From Thioclava sp. ES.031 (lineage in GTDB: Bacteria > Pseudomonadota > Alphaproteobacteria > Rhodobacterales > Rhodobacteraceae), in the NCBI RefSeq assembly GCF_002563775.1, contig NZ_PDJO01000001.1, forward strand, positions 878,001 through 942,000: a stretch of 64,000 bases of DNA, in the 5' to 3' direction. The notes beneath the pieces are model-generated. The model was not told the DNA's origin, did no database searches, and was given only the letters and a program-made list of their open reading frames with translations. Position numbers and translations under genes: made by a program. Below, piece after piece: positions 9,329 through 19,936 of this stretch (position 1 is its first letter; each line of letters opens with the position of its first letter).

Positions 9329-10455
9329 GGCTTGGCCTCCGTGGCCCGGTCTGCCTTCTGTTCGGCCTCGGGCCGCGCGATCCAGACCTGCGCGGGATCA
9401 AAGCCGATGCGAATCTCCGCGCCGATCTCGGGCACGTCGTCATGGCCTACGGTCAGCGCCAGCGTGATGCCCGCGGCTTCGGCTTCCACCAGCCACTCCG
9501 CGCCGCGATAAACGGCATGGGTCACGCGCGCGGAAATCCGGCCCTGCGGGTCGAGGAACAGTTGCTCGGGGCGCAGGCACAGCACGGCGGGAGAGCCGGC
9601 TTTGAGACCGCGCACGCCGGGTGTCGCGAACTGGCCCAAGGGGGTCTCGATCTCGTAGGCGCCGATCGCAGTGTCGGTGATCTTCCCCGGCACGCAGGCC
9701 GCGCCACCGATGAAATCGGCCACATAGGCGGTCTCGGGGCGGCGATAAATCGTATCCGGCGCGCCCTGTTGTTCGATGATCCCGTCACGCATCACGATGA
9801 TCCAATCCGAGAGCGCGAAGGCCTCTTCCTGATCGTGGGTGACATGGAGAAAGGTCATTTTCAGTCGCCGCTGCAGGTCCTTCAGCTCGATCTGCATGTC
9901 CTTGCGCATCCGCCGGTCGAGCGCGGAAAGCGGCTCATCGAGCAGCAGCAGGCGCGGCTCGTTGGCGATCGCGCGAGCCAGCGCTACGCGCTGTTGCTGC
10001 CCGCCCGAGAGCTGGCGCGGGCGGCGGTCGGCCATCGCGGTCATCTGCACGGTTTCCAGCGCCGCGCGGGCCTTTTCGCGCTCTTCCTTGCGGCTCAGCC
10101 CCTTGTAGCGCAGACCGAAGCCCACGTTTTCGAGAACGCTCAGATGCGGGAAGAGGGCATAGCTTTGAAAGACGGTGTTGATCGGGCGGGCGCTTGCGGA
10201 CACGTCGTTGATCTTCTTGCCGTCAAGCTCGAGCATCCCCTCGCTCACCTCCTCGAACCCGCCGATCATGCGCAGGATCGAGGTCTTGCCGCAGCCCGAA
10301 GGCCCCAGCAGCGTGACGTAGGAGTTCTCGTCGAGCCGGAAATTCACACCGCGCACGGCCTGCACGGTGCCATATGTCTTACAAAGGGCACGCGCGCGGA
10401 GCAGGGGCATTGTCTGCCCCTGCCCACCCGTCGGCCCGGAACCTGCCTCGGTCAT
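9325..10455 (-). CDS. ABC transporter ATPase (PotA-like)
   Basis: The product is 376 residues. The Walker A motif is GPSGCGKTS near residue 53, the signature is LSGGQQQRVALARA, and Walker B is LLLLDEPLSALD followed by the H-loop THDQEEA. The last ~120 residues form a TOBE-type regulatory domain, as in PotA and other CUT1/polyamine ATPases. It powers uptake at the cytoplasmic face of the inner membrane. The start lies 2 bases after the binding-protein gene. Confidence 0.93.
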   Translation of the reverse strand: MTEAGSGPTGGQGQTMPLLRARALCKTYGTVQAVRGVNFRLDENSYVTLLGPSGCGKTSILRMIGGFEEVSEGMLELDGKKINDVSASARPINTVFQSYALFPHLSVLENVGFGLRYKGLSRKEEREKARAALETVQMTAMADRRPRQLSGGQQQRVALARAIANEPRLLLLDEPLSALDRRMRKDMQIELKDLQRRLKMTFLHVTHDQEEAFALSDWIIVMRDGIIEQQGAPDTIYRRPETAYVADFIGGAACVPGKITDTAIGAYEIETPLGQFATPGVRGLKAGSPAVLCLRPEQLFLDPQGRISARVTHAVYRGAEWLVEAEAAGITLALTVGHDDVPEIGAEIRIGFDPAQVWIARPEAEQKADRATEAKP

Positions 10456-10457
10456 TC

Positions 10458-11525
10458 TTAGCTGGCCTTCACTTCGTTCCAGAGTGCGACCCAGTCGTTG
10501 TAGCGCGGCGGATTTTGCTTCCAGACGAAGTTATCCATCACCGACAGGTCCTTGATGAAGATCTTCTCCTGCTGGGCTTCGTCGATCTCGTCGCGCGCGG
10601 CGGAGGTCGATTGCGCATAGGGGCCGCCATAGGCGAGCTTCTTGCCGTAGGTCGGGCCGAGCAGGTAGTTCACCAGTTCGAACACCGAGTCCCGGCGTGC
10701 GCCCTCGACGCCCTTGGGCACGGCGATCGTGTCGCACCAGCCGATGACGCCCTGCTTGGGTTTGGCCATGCCCATTTCGAGACCCTTTTCCTTCAGGTCG
10801 TAATAGGGCGGCACCCAGGAGAAGGCGCAGACGACTTCGCCGGTCGCGAACAGGTTGGTCAGGTCGCCGATCGAGTTCCAGTAGGTGCGCAGCTTGCTCT
10901 TCTGGATCATCAGCACCTTTTTCACTTCGGCGAGCTGCTTGTCGTCCATCGTGAACATTTCGTCGCGCGGAATCCCCAGATACATCGCGGCGATCATGAT
11001 CCCTTCGAGCGCGTAGTCGCGCATCGCGAGCTTGCCGTTGTATTTGTCGCCCTCGAAGAAGACGGACCAATCGGGCTCTTCATCCATCAGGTCGGCGCGA
11101 TAGACGATCGGGTTGATGCCCCAATAGAAGGGGATGCCGTAGGTCTGGCCGTCCGTCTTGCCCAGATCGGTCTTCTTGAACGTGTCGTAGAGGAGTTTCG
11201 CGTTCGGCACCTTGTCGAAGTCGATCGGCTGCAGAAGGTCTGACGCGGTGTAGTAGGAAACCTTGTCGAGGCCGGGCGTGATCAGGTCCACCGAGGAGGC
11301 CCCGCCGGCGCGAAGTTTCGCGAATTGCTCGTCATCGGTGCCGATGAAGGTCTTCGTCAGGTCGACGTCATGGCTGTCGAGGAAGGGCGCGAGATAGTCG
11401 TCTTTCGCGAGGTTCTCCCAGGTCATCCAAAGAAGATCGGTCGCGGCCAGCGCTCGTCCCGCCGGGCCGAACGCCCCGAGAGCGGTGCCCGCAAGCGCAG
11501 ATTTCAGGAATAGTCGGCGATCCAT
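10458..11525 (-). CDS. ABC transporter periplasmic binding protein (PotD/PotF-like)
   Basis: The product is 355 residues with an export signal MDRRLFLKSALAGTALGAFG containing a twin-arginine-like RRLFLK, so export may be by Tat. The mature part reads like polyamine/spermidine-type binding proteins (LLWMTWENLAKDDYLAPF start; late KTTSAARDE-like region). It captures the substrate in the periplasm and hands it to the two permeases. It is the first gene of the seven-gene operon; ATG 11525 has AAAGGA about 7 bases upstream. The promoter region behind it holds two inverted repeats that I assign to the RpiR regulator. Confidence 0.9.
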   Translation of the reverse strand: MDRRLFLKSALAGTALGAFGPAGRALAATDLLWMTWENLAKDDYLAPFLDSHDVDLTKTFIGTDDEQFAKLRAGGASSVDLITPGLDKVSYYTASDLLQPIDFDKVPNAKLLYDTFKKTDLGKTDGQTYGIPFYWGINPIVYRADLMDEEPDWSVFFEGDKYNGKLAMRDYALEGIMIAAMYLGIPRDEMFTMDDKQLAEVKKVLMIQKSKLRTYWNSIGDLTNLFATGEVVCAFSWVPPYYDLKEKGLEMGMAKPKQGVIGWCDTIAVPKGVEGARRDSVFELVNYLLGPTYGKKLAYGGPYAQSTSAARDEIDEAQQEKIFIKDLSVMDNFVWKQNPPRYNDWVALWNEVKAS

Positions 11526-11569
11526 GGCATATCCTTTCGCTGCATGAGATGGCGAGGTCACCTTCGCAG

Positions 11570-11583
11570 GAAAGAATTATTTC
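11570..11583. promoter_or_regulatory. Second candidate RpiR operator (GAAA-N6-TTTC)
   Basis: GAAA (11570-11573) and TTTC (11580-11583) are separated by 6 bases, the same arm core and spacing as the stronger site at 11597-11616. The centres are 30 bases apart, close to three helical turns. It lies between the stronger site and the ATG of the binding-protein gene. Confidence 0.4.
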
Positions 11584-11596
11584 ACAAAACGCTAAA

Positions 11597-11616
11597 AATG
11601 AAAATACGCTTTCATT
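11597..11616. promoter_or_regulatory. Perfect inverted repeat, likely operator of the RpiR regulator
   Basis: AATGAAA (11597-11603) and TTTCATT (11610-11616) are exact inverse copies with a 6-base spacer. The site lies in the 115-base gap between the rpiR-family gene and the ABC operon. RpiR/HexR/MurR dimers bind AT-rich inverted repeats of this kind, so it is the best operator candidate for the adjacent regulator. Confidence 0.6.
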
Positions 11617-11640
11617 CGGGCCATGCGCGGTTTTTAGGCG

Positions 11641-12654
11641 CTATTTGTCCTGTTTTGCAGCCTTGGTAAGCGCCTCAAGGCTCTCCGGGGGCGGTCCGAG
11701 GTCGTCGAACCGCGCATGAAGGTCCTCGATCCGGGCGAGTCGGGCGCGCGCTTCGGGGCCCAGCGAGTCCACCAGACTCGAGCAGAGGAAGTTGATCAGG
11801 CTCATCGCGACGACCGTGCTGTCGAAGATGCCTTGCCCGCGATTGTGGCAGCGCAGGGTGATCGTCGCGTGGCGCGCGGTCTGCGCCACGGTGGGATCGC
11901 CGATCAGGATCGTCGGGATGCCCGCCTCGCGCGCGACCGTCATCACCTCTCCCAGCGCGCGCGGTCTGCGGCGCAGCCCGATGGCCAGCAGCACATCGCC
12001 CGGCGCGAACCCCGCGACATCCTCGGCAAGCGAGGCGCCCTCATAGGGCAGAAGCTGCACATCCGATTTCAGATTGAGCAGCAACGCGCGGGCATAGATC
12101 GCAAGCGCCCGCGAATTCCGATAGCCCAGCACCCAGATCCGGCGGGCCGAGGCGAGATGCTCGACCGCGTCGCTCACGGCGTCTTCGGACAGGATCTCGG
12201 TGCTGCGGGTCAGGTTCTGCATATCCTGCGCGAAATGATCGGCCAGTTGCCCCGGCGCGGTGCTGTCGCTCAACTCGCTCAGCGGCGAGCCCCAGCTTCC
12301 GTTGCGCCGCGAATGCAGCCGCGCCTCGTTGTAATTGCGATAGCCCAGCCGCTTGAAGAAGCGCGCCGCCGTGGCCGAGGAAATCCCCGCGCTCTCGGCC
12401 AGTTCCGCAGCCGTATAGCTCGACAGCGTCGATTGCGCTTCGAGCACGACCTCGGCAAGGCGTTTCTCACTGGGGGTCAGCTCGGGAAAAATCGCCATGA
12501 TCCGCATGTCGATCGGGTCATCTCCCGACCCGGGTTGCGCCTCGGGGGACATCTCTTGCGTCACATCGGCCTCGTTTCTGCTCGAGCCCAAGTCTTGTTG
12601 CAAGCGGGCGCGCTTTTCAAGCGATGCCTGTGTGCGGCGGGGCTGTGGGGGCAC
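11641..12654 (-). CDS. RpiR/MurR-family transcriptional regulator
   Basis: The longest frame gives 337 residues. The N-terminal helix-turn-helix (TAAELAESAGISSATAARF) begins after FPELTPSEKRLAEVVLEA, and a SIS sugar-phosphate-binding fold follows (RIWVLGYRNSRALA, DVLLAIGLRRRPRALGEV). The start is uncertain: GTG 12654 lies right behind the atpG stop, and ATG codons at 12552 and 12507 give lengths nearer the family norm (about 290). It reads toward the ABC-dpaL operon and most likely controls it in response to a catabolic intermediate. It could also receive read-through from the N-ATPase operon. Confidence 0.85.
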   Translation of the reverse strand: MPPQPRRTQASLEKRARLQQDLGSSRNEADVTQEMSPEAQPGSGDDPIDMRIMAIFPELTPSEKRLAEVVLEAQSTLSSYTAAELAESAGISSATAARFFKRLGYRNYNEARLHSRRNGSWGSPLSELSDSTAPGQLADHFAQDMQNLTRSTEILSEDAVSDAVEHLASARRIWVLGYRNSRALAIYARALLLNLKSDVQLLPYEGASLAEDVAGFAPGDVLLAIGLRRRPRALGEVMTVAREAGIPTILIGDPTVAQTARHATITLRCHNRGQGIFDSTVVAMSLINFLCSSLVDSLGPEARARLARIEDLHARFDDLGPPPESLEALTKAAKQDK

Positions 12655-12657
12655 ATC

Positions 12658-13461
12658 TCAGCTGGAGATGACGCCGGCCGAAAGCTCCAGAATTTCCGTC
12701 GTCACCGACTCCTGCCGCGAAATCCGCGCGGTCTGTTGCAGCGTGTCGAGCTTGCGTTCGGTCATTCCTTGAGCGGAGGCCATGGCGAGCATCCGGGCGG
12801 TGTTTTCCGCAGCCGAGGCATGCAGCGCGACGCGGCACAGCTCCGCATGCAGCAGCTCGGCAAAGAGCGACGCGCAAAGCTGCGCAGGCGGCAGCGTCAG
12901 CAGGGGCGGCTGGCTTGGCGGCGGGGTCGACCGGGTCGGGCGGGGGAAGATACCGCGGCGGCGGGCTTTCCAGCTGCCATCTTCCGTCTGGGCGTAGAAG
13001 GCGTCGATCGGGGCGCGCCCGGCCAGTTGCAGCAGCGTCTCGGCCAGCCGGTCGGCGAAGGGCGGAACCGCGGGGCCGTGCGAGGGCAGGGGGAACTGCG
13101 CAAGCGCGCTCAGCCCCTGCTCGGCGGCCAGCGCCGCGCCGCGCGTGCCGATGACGACGAGACCGCCGGGCGGCGTGCCCAGCTCGCTTAGAAGCCGGGC
13201 GTTGAACGAGCCCGCAAAGCCCTGTTCGGCCAGAAACAGAACGGTGAGCGGCGGCCCTTCGGGTTTGGGCGGTGTGGGCGCGAGCGACAGAACCCGGTCG
13301 AGCGCACGGCTCACAGTCGCCGCATGCAGATCCACCGAGGCAAGCTCTCCCTCTGTCTGACGCACGCGCGCGCCCGCGATGGCGCGCATCGCCCGGATCA
13401 CCGAGGCCAGCGTGCGGATACTTCCGATCCGCGCTTCGATCTCGGCAAGCTGCTCGCTCAT
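12658..13461 (-). CDS. atpG: N-ATPase gamma subunit
   Basis: The product is 267 residues. The N-terminal helix [20 protein letters not shown] and the C-terminal helix with [16 protein letters not shown] form the coiled-coil rotor shaft. It transmits rotation between the c-ring and the alpha3beta3 head. ATG 13461 overlaps the atpA stop by 4 bases and has GGAG upstream. It is shorter and more divergent than housekeeping F-type gamma subunits, as is usual for N-ATPases. Last gene of the operon. Confidence 0.88.
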   Translation of the reverse strand: MSEQLAEIEARIGSIRTLASVIRAMRAIAGARVRQTEGELASVDLHAATVSRALDRVLSLAPTPPKPEGPPLTVLFLAEQGFAGSFNARLLSELGTPPGGLVVIGTRGAALAAEQGLSALAQFPLPSHGPAVPPFADRLAETLLQLAGRAPIDAFYAQTEDGSWKARRRGIFPRPTRSTPPPSQPPLLTLPPAQLCASLFAELLHAELCRVALHASAAENTARMLAMASAQGMTERKLDTLQQTARISRQESVTTEILELSAGVISS

Positions 13462-14960
13462 TTCGAAGGCTCCGGCAAAAGCCCCTTCAGGCACTCCACG
13501 ATCTGATCGTGCAGACCCTTGCTGAGCGTGGCGGAGAAATCCGCCCCCGACAGCCCCGCCGCATCGAGCGCATCGGGCAGCGCCGCGCGCAGGGCGTCGA
13601 TCTGCGCGGGCTCCAACCCGTCGAGAAGCCCCGTCTGCACGGCCAGAACCAGCGCCACCTCATCAGCGAGGCGCAGCGGCGCGTGCTGGATCTGCGCCAG
13701 CACCGCGCGCACCGCCCGCCCGCGCGCAAGCTGCGCCTTCACCCGCGTGTCGGGCATCCCCCCGAAACGCGTGAAGATCTCCAACTCGAGGAACTGCGCG
13801 TAATCGAGCCGCATCGACTCCGCCGCGTCGCGCAGACTGCGCGCCTGCGTCTTGCCGCCGACCCGGCTGACCGAGGTGCCGACATCCACGGCGGGTTTCT
13901 GGCCGCGGTTGAACAGCTTGGCATCCAGCGCGATCTGCCCATCGGTGATCGAGATCAGGTTGGTCGGGATGAAGGCCGCGAGATTGCCCGCATCGGTCTC
14001 GGCAATCGGCAGGGCGGTCAGCGTGCCGCTGCCCAATGCGTCCGACAGCCGCGCGGCGCGTTCCAGAAGCCGGGCGTGAAGGTAGAAGATATCGCCCGGA
14101 TAGGCCTCGCGCCCCGGCGTCTGGCGGGTCAGCAGCGCAAGCTCGCGATGCGAGGCGGCGTGGCGCGTGAGGTCGTCGAGCACGATCAGCGCATGGCCGC
14201 CGGTGTCGCGCAGCTCCTCGGCCATCGTCATACCTGCGAACGGCGCGAGCCACTGCATCCCCGGCGGCGTCGACGGCCCGGCCACCACGACGATGGTGCG
14301 CGCCAGCGCCCCGTTACGCCGAAGCGTCTCGATCACGCGCTCCACCGACGAGGTCTTCTGCCCGATCGCGACATAGACCGAGGTCACGTCGCCGTCCTTC
14401 TGGTTCAGGATCGTGTCGAGCGCGAGCGTCGTCTTGCCGGTCGCACGGTCGCCCACGATCAGCTCGCGCTGGCCCCGGCCAAGTGCGAAGAGTGCATCCA
14501 CCACCAGCGTGCCGGTCTGCATCGGCTCCACCACCGCGGCGCGGTCGATGATCGCCGGGGCGGGGCGTTCGACCGGATGCTTTGCACTGGTCGTGATCGG
14601 GCCGAGCCCATCGAGGGGCCGCCCGAGCGGGTCGACGATCCGGCCCAGCAGTTCCGGCCCGACCGGCACCCGCATCACGTCGCCCGTGCCGGTCACCGCA
14701 TCGCCCTGCGCGACGCCCGCGATATCGTCGAGCAGCACCGCCGCGAGGGTCTCTTCGTCGAGCACATGGACGAAGCCCGATTGCCCGCCCTCGAAGACCA
14801 GCCGCTCCCCGGCGCGGGCTTCGGGCAGGCCCGATACCATCGCGACGCCGTCGGATACACGCTCCACCCGGCCGCTGCGGCGCACGACGGGGCCGAGCGG
14901 CGCGCGCGCGATGGCCTCGAGACTGCGGTCCAGCCACTCGTCGGGATCATTGGGTGTCAT
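13458..14960 (-). CDS. atpA: N-ATPase alpha subunit
   Basis: The product is 500 residues. The P-loop reads [11 protein letters not shown]; downstream blocks include [11 protein letters not shown] and [19 protein letters not shown], all conserved in F-type alpha chains. It forms the non-catalytic nucleotide sites of the head. The N-terminus is short and the sequence is of the N-type. The gene overlaps the end of atpF by 14 bases. No delta subunit gene is present anywhere in the operon, which is a hallmark of N-ATPases. Confidence 0.95.
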   Translation of the reverse strand: MTPNDPDEWLDRSLEAIARAPLGPVVRRSGRVERVSDGVAMVSGLPEARAGERLVFEGGQSGFVHVLDEETLAAVLLDDIAGVAQGDAVTGTGDVMRVPVGPELLGRIVDPLGRPLDGLGPITTSAKHPVERPAPAIIDRAAVVEPMQTGTLVVDALFALGRGQRELIVGDRATGKTTLALDTILNQKDGDVTSVYVAIGQKTSSVERVIETLRRNGALARTIVVVAGPSTPPGMQWLAPFAGMTMAEELRDTGGHALIVLDDLTRHAASHRELALLTRQTPGREAYPGDIFYLHARLLERAARLSDALGSGTLTALPIAETDAGNLAAFIPTNLISITDGQIALDAKLFNRGQKPAVDVGTSVSRVGGKTQARSLRDAAESMRLDYAQFLELEIFTRFGGMPDTRVKAQLARGRAVRAVLAQIQHAPLRLADEVALVLAVQTGLLDGLEPAQIDALRAALPDALDAAGLSGADFSATLSKGLHDQIVECLKGLLPEPSK

Positions 14961-15681
14961 TGGCCACCTCCTTGCGCATCCGGGCGAGATCGGCGGCCCA
15001 TGAGCTTTCGAGGTGCAGGTGCTTGGTCTCCAGCGCGAGGCCGCAGATCAGCTCCGCATCGGTTTTAATCGCCGGGCTGATCTCTTCGCCCAAGGTCTTT
15101 CCAAGGCGATCGGCGAAGGCCTCTCCGTAACCGGCCTCTGTCGCCTCGCTGATCCGCAGCATGAGTTTCTCCGAGCCGAGCGCGGCGCGATCTTCCGTGT
15201 CGAGTGCCGCGACCTGCGCCAGAAGGTCTGTCGCATAAGCCTCGAGCAATGCGGGCCGCGACAGGCGCGTGCCGATCCGTTCGGCCATGCGCTGCGCCAG
15301 ATCGGCGGCGCGCGCCGCATAGCGTTTCTCGGCTTCCTCCGCGCGGGCGGCGCGTTCGGCCTCTGCGGTGCGGGCCATATCGGCGGCCTCCGCGCGGGCA
15401 TGGTCCAGAAGCGCCTTGCGCGCCGCTTCGGCCTCGGTCTGCGCCTGCGCCAGCATCTCGGACTTGCGCGTGCCGACCTGATCGAGCGCCGCCTCGGCCT
15501 GCGCCTTCGCCTCATCGGCTTTGCGCGCGGTCTCGCTCGCGTCGCTCAATTGCTTGTCCGCTTCGGCCTGACGCGCCTGGATGGCACTCACGATCGGGCG
15601 CCAAAGCACCCGGCTCAGAAGCCAGATCAGCACCGCCGCATTGAGCGTCTGCAGCCCGAGCGTCCACCAGTCCAGTGTCAT
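14947..15681 (-). CDS. atpF: N-ATPase F0 b subunit
   Basis: The product is 244 residues: an N-terminal membrane helix ([18 protein letters not shown]), then a long Ala/Glu/Arg/Lys-rich helix (residues about 30-150) typical of the peripheral stalk, then an extra C-terminal section of about 90 residues. Ordinary b subunits are about 160 residues; the longer tail may take over the role of the missing delta subunit in holding the head. It starts 2 bases after the atpE stop. Confidence 0.88.
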   Translation of the reverse strand: MTLDWWTLGLQTLNAAVLIWLLSRVLWRPIVSAIQARQAEADKQLSDASETARKADEAKAQAEAALDQVGTRKSEMLAQAQTEAEAARKALLDHARAEAADMARTAEAERAARAEEAEKRYAARAADLAQRMAERIGTRLSRPALLEAYATDLLAQVAALDTEDRAALGSEKLMLRISEATEAGYGEAFADRLGKTLGEEISPAIKTDAELICGLALETKHLHLESSWAADLARMRKEVANDTQ

Positions 15682-15683
15682 GA

Positions 15684-15929
15684 TCAGCCGATGAACGGGT
15701 TGGCGAACAGCAGCAGAAGCGCGATCACGAGGCAGTAGATCGCCGTCGTCTCGATCATCGCGAGCCCGACGAAGAGCGTGCGCGAGATCGCGTTCGCGGC
15801 CTCGGGCTGGCGGGCGATCGCGTCCATCGCAGCCGCGACCGAGCGTCCTTCGCCAAGCGCGGGACCAAGCGCCCCGAAGGCCACCGCCGCGGCGGCCGAG
15901 ATGACGCTCGCCACTTCAATATATTCCAT
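15684..15929 (-). CDS. atpE: N-ATPase c subunit (rotor ring)
   Basis: The product is 81 residues, a two-helix hairpin with the loop RQPEA at residues 40-44. The ion site carries Glu60 in IETTAIY together with Thr61, Thr62 and Tyr65, and a second carboxylate Glu27 in the ALGEG segment of helix 1, where the Ilyobacter Na+ c-subunit has Gln32. This two-carboxylate pattern is known from N-type c subunits; whether H+ or Na+ is moved cannot be decided by reading alone. It starts 2 bases after the atpB stop. Confidence 0.93.
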   Translation of the reverse strand: MEYIEVASVISAAAAVAFGALGPALGEGRSVAAAMDAIARQPEAANAISRTLFVGLAMIETTAIYCLVIALLLLFANPFIG

Positions 15930-15931
15930 AG

Positions 15932-16618
15932 TCAGTCCTTTCCGGATCCGTGGGAGGTTTGGGATTCCGCCACTGCCGCCGCGATGAAGACCATGGCGAG
16001 GACGGTAAAAATGTAGGCCTGAACGAGCCCGGTCAGCAGGTCGAGCGCCATGAAGGGGATCGGCACGAACAGCCCCGCGAGCGAGAGCACGATGCCGATC
16101 ACGAAGACCCCGCTCATGATATTGCCGAACAGGCGGATCAGCAGCGAGAAACTGCGCGTCAGCGTCTCGACGAGGTTCAGCGGGATCATCAGCGGCGTCG
16201 GCATCGCGAAGCTGCGCAGGTAGCCACGCACGCCGCCCGCGCGGATGCCGTAGACGATCACCGCAACGAAGACCAGCAGCGCCAATGCCGCGTCGGTTTC
16301 GAGATTGGCGGTCGGAGGTTCGACGCCCGGGATCAGCGAGGACCAGTTCGCGATCAGAATGAACAGGAACAGTCCGCCGAGGAAGGTGCGGTAGCGGTCG
16401 GGGGCGACGCTCATCGTCTCGCGGATCTGGGTGTCGAGCACCGTCACCAGCAGTTCCAGCGCCGCTTGGCGCCGTCCGGGCTTGAGGCTCAGGTTCCGGG
16501 TCAGCGCGTAGCAGCCGGCCACGATCACCACCATCAGCACCCATGTCGTGACGACGGGTTGCGTGATCGGCACGGGGCCGATCCAGAACAGGACGGTGGT
16601 CTCCAGCGGCGAATTCAT
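15932..16618 (-). CDS. atpB: N-ATPase F0 a subunit
   Basis: The product is 228 residues with five to six membrane helices. The essential stator arginine lies in SLLIRLFGNIMSGV, and the last helix contains QAYIFTVLAMVFIAAAV. It forms the two half-channels against the c-ring. ATG 16618 overlaps the atpR stop by 4 bases. It is shorter than most bacterial a subunits, as in other N-ATPases. Confidence 0.93.
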   Translation of the reverse strand: MNSPLETTVLFWIGPVPITQPVVTTWVLMVVIVAGCYALTRNLSLKPGRRQAALELLVTVLDTQIRETMSVAPDRYRTFLGGLFLFILIANWSSLIPGVEPPTANLETDAALALLVFVAVIVYGIRAGGVRGYLRSFAMPTPLMIPLNLVETLTRSFSLLIRLFGNIMSGVFVIGIVLSLAGLFVPIPFMALDLLTGLVQAYIFTVLAMVFIAAAVAESQTSHGSGKD

Positions 16619-16887
16619 GCGGACCTCGCGCGGCGCAGGGTGAGCATTCGCCCGATGCCGATCCCGAGCGCCGCCGCCAGCAGCGGCACGGCGCCCAGAA
16701 GCGCGCAGCCCACGAGGACCGCGATGGTCAGCCCGAAGCGCAGCACGGTCAGCGCGATCGCCTTCAGCGCCTTGCTTTCGAGCAGCATTGCATCCGTGCC
16801 CGCCCGCAGCAGGGTGAAATGCAAGAGGCCCACGCCGATGCCGAGTATCAGAGCGCCTGCGCCAATAAGAAACTCCACCGCGCTCAT
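16615..16887 (-). CDS. atpR: N-ATPase accessory membrane protein AtpR
   Basis: The product is 90 residues with two to three hydrophobic segments (FLIGAGALILGIGVGLLHF and a second pair near residues 50-80) and a basic tail MLTLRRARSA. AtpR is found only in N-ATPase operons, between atpQ and atpB; a role in c-ring assembly has been proposed. Its place in the order D-C-Q-R-B is the main evidence. It overlaps the stop of atpQ by 4 bases. Confidence 0.85.
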   Translation of the reverse strand: MSAVEFLIGAGALILGIGVGLLHFTLLRAGTDAMLLESKALKAIALTVLRFGLTIAVLVGCALLGAVPLLAAALGIGIGRMLTLRRARSA

Positions 16888-17176
16888 TGCTGCTGCACCC
16901 AGCGCCAGCCCAGCCAGCACCCCACGACAAGCCCCACCATCATCAGTGCGGCGGTCCAGAAGATGCCCGACTGAGCGCTCCGGTCGATCCATCTGCCGCC
17001 CGCGGCCCCCGCCAGCATCGGCAGCACCACGATCCATCCGAGCACACCGATCTGGCCCAGCCGTCTTGCCAGCGGGATGTCACCTTCCTCTCGGGCTTTC
17101 TCGATCCGGGCGGCGTGGCGGCGCGCGGCGCTCTCCATCGGCTCCTCCGTCTGTTCCGGGTCTTCCGGCGAGTGGG

Positions 17177-17180
<4 letters not shown>
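16884..17180 (-). CDS. atpQ: N-ATPase accessory protein AtpQ (AtpI-like)
   Basis: The product is 98 residues: a charged N-terminal half (EDPEQTEEPMESAARRH) followed by two membrane helices around GWIVVLPMLAGAAGG and TAALMMVGLVVGCWLGW, the AtpI-like layout. ATG 17180 overlaps the atpC stop by 4 bases and has AAGGA 6 bases upstream; an in-frame TTG at 17186 is less likely. AtpI-type proteins assist c-ring assembly or Mg2+ supply. Confidence 0.85.
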
Positions 17181-19724
<2,544 letters not shown>

Positions 19725-19783
19725 AGCAGTCCCGGCCTCCGTTTTGGATGCGCAGAGGGTAACGATCTCGGTGCTTTAGGACT

Positions 19784-19797
19784 TTGATGGGGATCAA
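19784..19797. promoter_or_regulatory. Perfect FNR/FnrL-type box before the SDR and N-ATPase operon
   Basis: TTGAT (19784-19788), GGGG, ATCAA (19793-19797) is an exact match to the FNR consensus TTGAT-N4-ATCAA. Reading toward the operon, TACCCT (19761-19756) lies 22 bases beyond the box, which would put the box centre near -41.5, the class II activation position, with the start of transcription around 19749. Nothing else in the gap competes with this reading. Confidence 0.7.
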
Positions 19798-19879
19798 GCG
19801 GGGCAGGCCCGGTTGCGGCGTACACGAACTCGTGATTGCAATGCGCGGTTCGCGGCGTCTGAAGACCCGCGAAACGCAA

Positions 19880-19912
19880 ACCGCCCGCGACTCTGCGCGA
19901 GCCGCGGGCGGT
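19880..19912 (-). terminator. Terminator-like hairpin after gnd
   Basis: ACCGCCCGCG (19880-19889) pairs perfectly with CGCGGGCGGT (19903-19912). Read on the minus strand the stem is followed by TTTGCGTTT. It lies 24 bases after the gnd stop and separates gnd from the FNR-box promoter. Confidence 0.65.
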
Positions 19913-19936
19913 GATCTTTCAGCGAAGAGGGCGCGC

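Noticed and set aside
13272..15068. 598-codon open frame on the plus strand opposite atpA
   Set aside because: Arg/His-rich shadow of a conserved ATPase subunit; no start signal.
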